Source of the DNA: CAXXXW01 sp963665555
GTDB lineage: Bacteria; Pseudomonadota; Alphaproteobacteria; Thalassobaculales; Thalassobaculaceae
Assembly (NCBI GenBank): GCA_963665555.2
Contig: OY762308.1
Location: 558,001 to 622,000 of the forward strand
Direction of reading: 5' to 3'
Length of the DNA stretch: 64,000 nucleotides
In this document: positions 62,397 through 64,000 of the stretch, piece by piece
Position numbering within the stretch: position 1 is the first letter of the stretch
How the letters are laid out: each line of letters begins with the position of its first letter
The notes under the pieces: generated by a model
Told to the model about the DNA's origin: nothing
Seen by the model: only the letters and a program-made list of their open reading frames with translations
Database searches by the model: none
Program-made: the position numbers and the translations under genes

Positions 62397-63548
62397 TCAC
62401 GCGCCCGGCGGGCCGGTCCACCACTTGCCGGCCAGCACGGCGCCGGCGAGCGCGAAGCGGCGGTCGGCCAGGCGTGTCTCGCCGAGCGCGTCCGTAAGCG
62501 CCACGCTCTCCTCGACGATCTCCAGCACCGTCGCGTCGCCGACGCCGCCGGGGGCGAGCGTGCCCAGTTCCGGGCGGCGGATGGCGCGGGCCGGCCCGGC
62601 TGTGCTGGCGGCGATAATGTCGGGAACCGCGACGCCGAGATGCAGGAACTTCGAGAGCGTCACCAGCTGGTCGTAGGCCGGCCCCCGGATGCTCAGCGAG
62701 TGGACGTCGCTGGAGATCGCGTCGGGCAGGAAGCCGGCCTCCAGCATCGCCTCGGCGGTGGCGAAGCCGAACGACCCCATGCCGTGGCCGATGTCGAACA
62801 GCACGCCGCGCTCGCGGGCGGCGAGGATTTCCTCGCGCACCTGCCCGTCCGGCCGCGCCGGCGAGGCCGGGAAGGGACGGAAGCAGTGCGTCAGCACATC
62901 GCCGGGGCGCAGGCGCGAGATCGTCTCCATGCGGCTCGGCGGCGGCCAGTCGAGATGGCACATCACCGGCATCCCGGCCTCCTCCGCGACTTCGAGCGCG
63001 ATGTCGAGCGGCGCGTGGCCCGACGCCCCGCTCGCCCGCAGCCCGACCCGCACCTTGACGCCGGTCAGGATGTCCCGGTGCATCTCCGCCACATGGAGGC
63101 AGGCGCGCGGGTGCAGCAGGCGCACATCCTCGCACTCGCCCACCATCACCTCGTCGCTGAACGCGAAAATGCCCGCGAAGGAGATGTTGAGATAGGCGAG
63201 GACGCGCGGCTCGCACCGCTCGATCACATGGGCGCGGAAGCCGGCGAAGTTGCCGGCGCCGGCGGACCCGGCGTCGATCATCGTCGTCGTCCCGCAGCGC
63301 CTTGCGTAGTCGGTCGGATCGACGCCGATGGAGGCCCCGCCCCAGTAGACATGCGTGTGCAGGTCGATCAGGCCGGGCGCGACCAGCTTGCCCGACACGT
63401 CGCGAACCTCCGCCGCCCCGTCGCGCGGCAGGTCCGGCCCGACGGCCGCGACCTTGCCGCCGGCGAAGGCCACGTCGGCGATCTTGTCGAGGCCGCGGGC
63501 GGCGTCGACCACGCGGCCGCCGGCGAGGATGAGGTCGTGGGCGGTCAT
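62397..63548 (-). CDS. amidohydrolase/deacetylase family metallohydrolase
   Basis: A 383-residue cyclic amidohydrolase-fold enzyme (dihydroorotase/enamidase type). The metal motif HxH is in LIDLHTHVYWGG, and the carboxylated-Lys candidate is in LTGVKVRVGLRASG. Further ligands are in MPVMCHLDWPP, DVLTHCF and AISSDVHSLS. The small beta-sandwich is formed by the N-terminal ILAGGRVVDAARG and the C-terminal TLAPGGVGDATV. All expected ligands seem present. Substrates in this group include cyclic imides, N-acyl amino acids and nicotinate derivatives. It overlaps the methyltransferase stop by 4 bp, so the two genes are coupled. Confidence 0.86.
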   Translation of the reverse strand: MTAHDLILAGGRVVDAARGLDKIADVAFAGGKVAAVGPDLPRDGAAEVRDVSGKLVAPGLIDLHTHVYWGGASIGVDPTDYARRCGTTTMIDAGSAGAGNFAGFRAHVIERCEPRVLAYLNISFAGIFAFSDEVMVGECEDVRLLHPRACLHVAEMHRDILTGVKVRVGLRASGASGHAPLDIALEVAEEAGMPVMCHLDWPPPSRMETISRLRPGDVLTHCFRPFPASPARPDGQVREEILAARERGVLFDIGHGMGSFGFATAEAMLEAGFLPDAISSDVHSLSIRGPAYDQLVTLSKFLHLGVAVPDIIAASTAGPARAIRRPELGTLAPGGVGDATVLEIVEESVALTDALGETRLADRRFALAGAVLAGKWWTGPPGA

Positions 63549-64000
63549 GCCGTGGCTCCTTGTATCGGGCGCGCGTTCCCGGGACGATGGCGCCCGCCGC
63601 CGGCCCTGTCCACCGGCCCGGACGCGGCCCGGGTTCGCCGCGCCGCCCGCCGGCGCCAGCGATAGACGCATTTGCGCAGCTCGCGCCGGCCGAAGCGGCC
63701 CATCTGCTGGCTCGAATTGCCCTTGCCGCGCGGCAGCACGCCGATCTCTTCGCAGTCGAAGCCGCAACGCTCGGCGATGTCGGAGAGGATCAGGTCCAGG
63801 GGTATCTCCTGGCCGTGGTATTGCACATTGTCGTTGACCATGACGACCGCCCCGCCGGGCCGGACGACGCGCGCCAGTTCGGCGATAACGACCGCCATCT
63901 CGAACATGTAGTTGCGGGCCAGCCGGACGATGTGCGGGTTGCTCAGCTCCGCGCGGCGGCGGGCCAGCGCGTCCAGCGCCTCGCGCGCCGCGTCCCGCGT
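63545..64000 (-). CDS. methyltransferase, probable DNA methylase (5' part outside window)
   Basis: The last 151 residues of a protein whose 5' part lies beyond the window edge; the frame stays open to 64000. Visible blocks are ARVVRPGGAVVMVNDNVQYH, then EEIGVLPRGKGNSSQQMGRF and RKCVYRWRR. The pattern of a methylase core strand followed by NSSQQMG resembles N4/N6 DNA methyltransferases of the DNA-methylase N-4/N-6 type. The SAM motif and any NPPY or SPPY motif would be upstream, out of view. The C-terminal 35 residues are Arg/Ala-rich. It overlaps the amidohydrolase start by 4 bp. Confidence in DNA as substrate is moderate. Confidence 0.6.
   Translation of the reverse strand, partial: TRDAAREALDALARRRAELSNPHIVRLARNYMFEMAVVIAELARVVRPGGAVVMVNDNVQYHGQEIPLDLILSDIAERCGFDCEEIGVLPRGKGNSSQQMGRFGRRELRKCVYRWRRRAARRTRAASGPVDRAGGGRHRPGNARPIQGATA

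Overview
The window is about 64 kb of very GC-rich, gene-dense bacterial DNA. It is almost certainly chromosomal sequence from an alphaproteobacterium of the Rhodospirillales kind. Supports are the order ybjN-proC-TetR-phasin-csaA, an ilvE/MarR/OmpR/kinase neighbourhood like Rhodobacter petP-petR, the lgt-midA-pgeF operon, UbiK, and a tandem glycine riboswitch ahead of gcvTHP. A DMSP lyase relative (DddP), two MttB-like methyltransferases and a dimethylglycine-dehydrogenase-like enzyme suggest a marine or osmolyte-rich habitat. Genus cannot be read from the sequence.

Layout. 1-7 kb: possible methylated-osmolyte catabolism (truncated MttB homologue, frameshifted dddP, thiamine-diphosphate enzyme, FAD/GcvT fusion dehydrogenase). 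7-11 kb: ilvE, then MarR regulator, response regulator and histidine kinase in overlapping order. 11-16 kb, minus strand: lgt, midA, pgeF, an M24 homologue without metal ligands, and a lipoprotein. 15.8-20 kb: a secreted cyanovirin-like protein, ubiK, ybjN, proC, TetR, phasin, frameshifted csaA and tRNA-Thr(CGT). 20-27 kb, minus strand: riboswitch-gcvT-gcvH-gcvP followed by a full-length MttB homologue, with a second cyanovirin-like protein upstream. 27-34 kb: an Asp/Glu racemase-family protein overlapping a peptide-type solute-binding protein, then an RND efflux pair on the other strand.

34-40.6 kb, minus strand, is a compact seven-gene catabolic cluster: two-domain VOC protein, Rieske ferredoxin, two paralogous amidohydrolases, cupin, TauD-type dioxygenase and FAD oxidoreductase. 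Several junctions overlap by 4 bp. I do not recognise its substrate; it is the best candidate for an undescribed pathway. Malate synthase G and a double-length ABC exporter follow.

47-58 kb carries defence genes. McrBC has an EVE-like domain in McrB and a clear GC drop. An orphan MazE-like antitoxin sits upstream of it, followed by a tiny frame that may be a toxin remnant. Further on is a XamI-type restriction-modification pair with overlapping frames, next to an XRE regulator with an inverted-repeat operator. Between these systems lie ordinary catabolic genes (FAD-linked oxidase, hydrolase, FAH-family, SDR). 58-64 kb holds a biotin carrier and carboxyltransferase pair, an M81 peptidase, a membrane coiled-coil protein built from DNA-level repeats, an amidohydrolase and a methyltransferase cut by the window edge.

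Two genes (dddP, csaA) are each broken by one apparently missing base, with all downstream motifs intact. This pattern suits either assembly error or very recent mutation. Several intergenic regions share a promoter-like pattern, TTGAC or TTGC spaced 16-18 bp from TAG-type hexamers.
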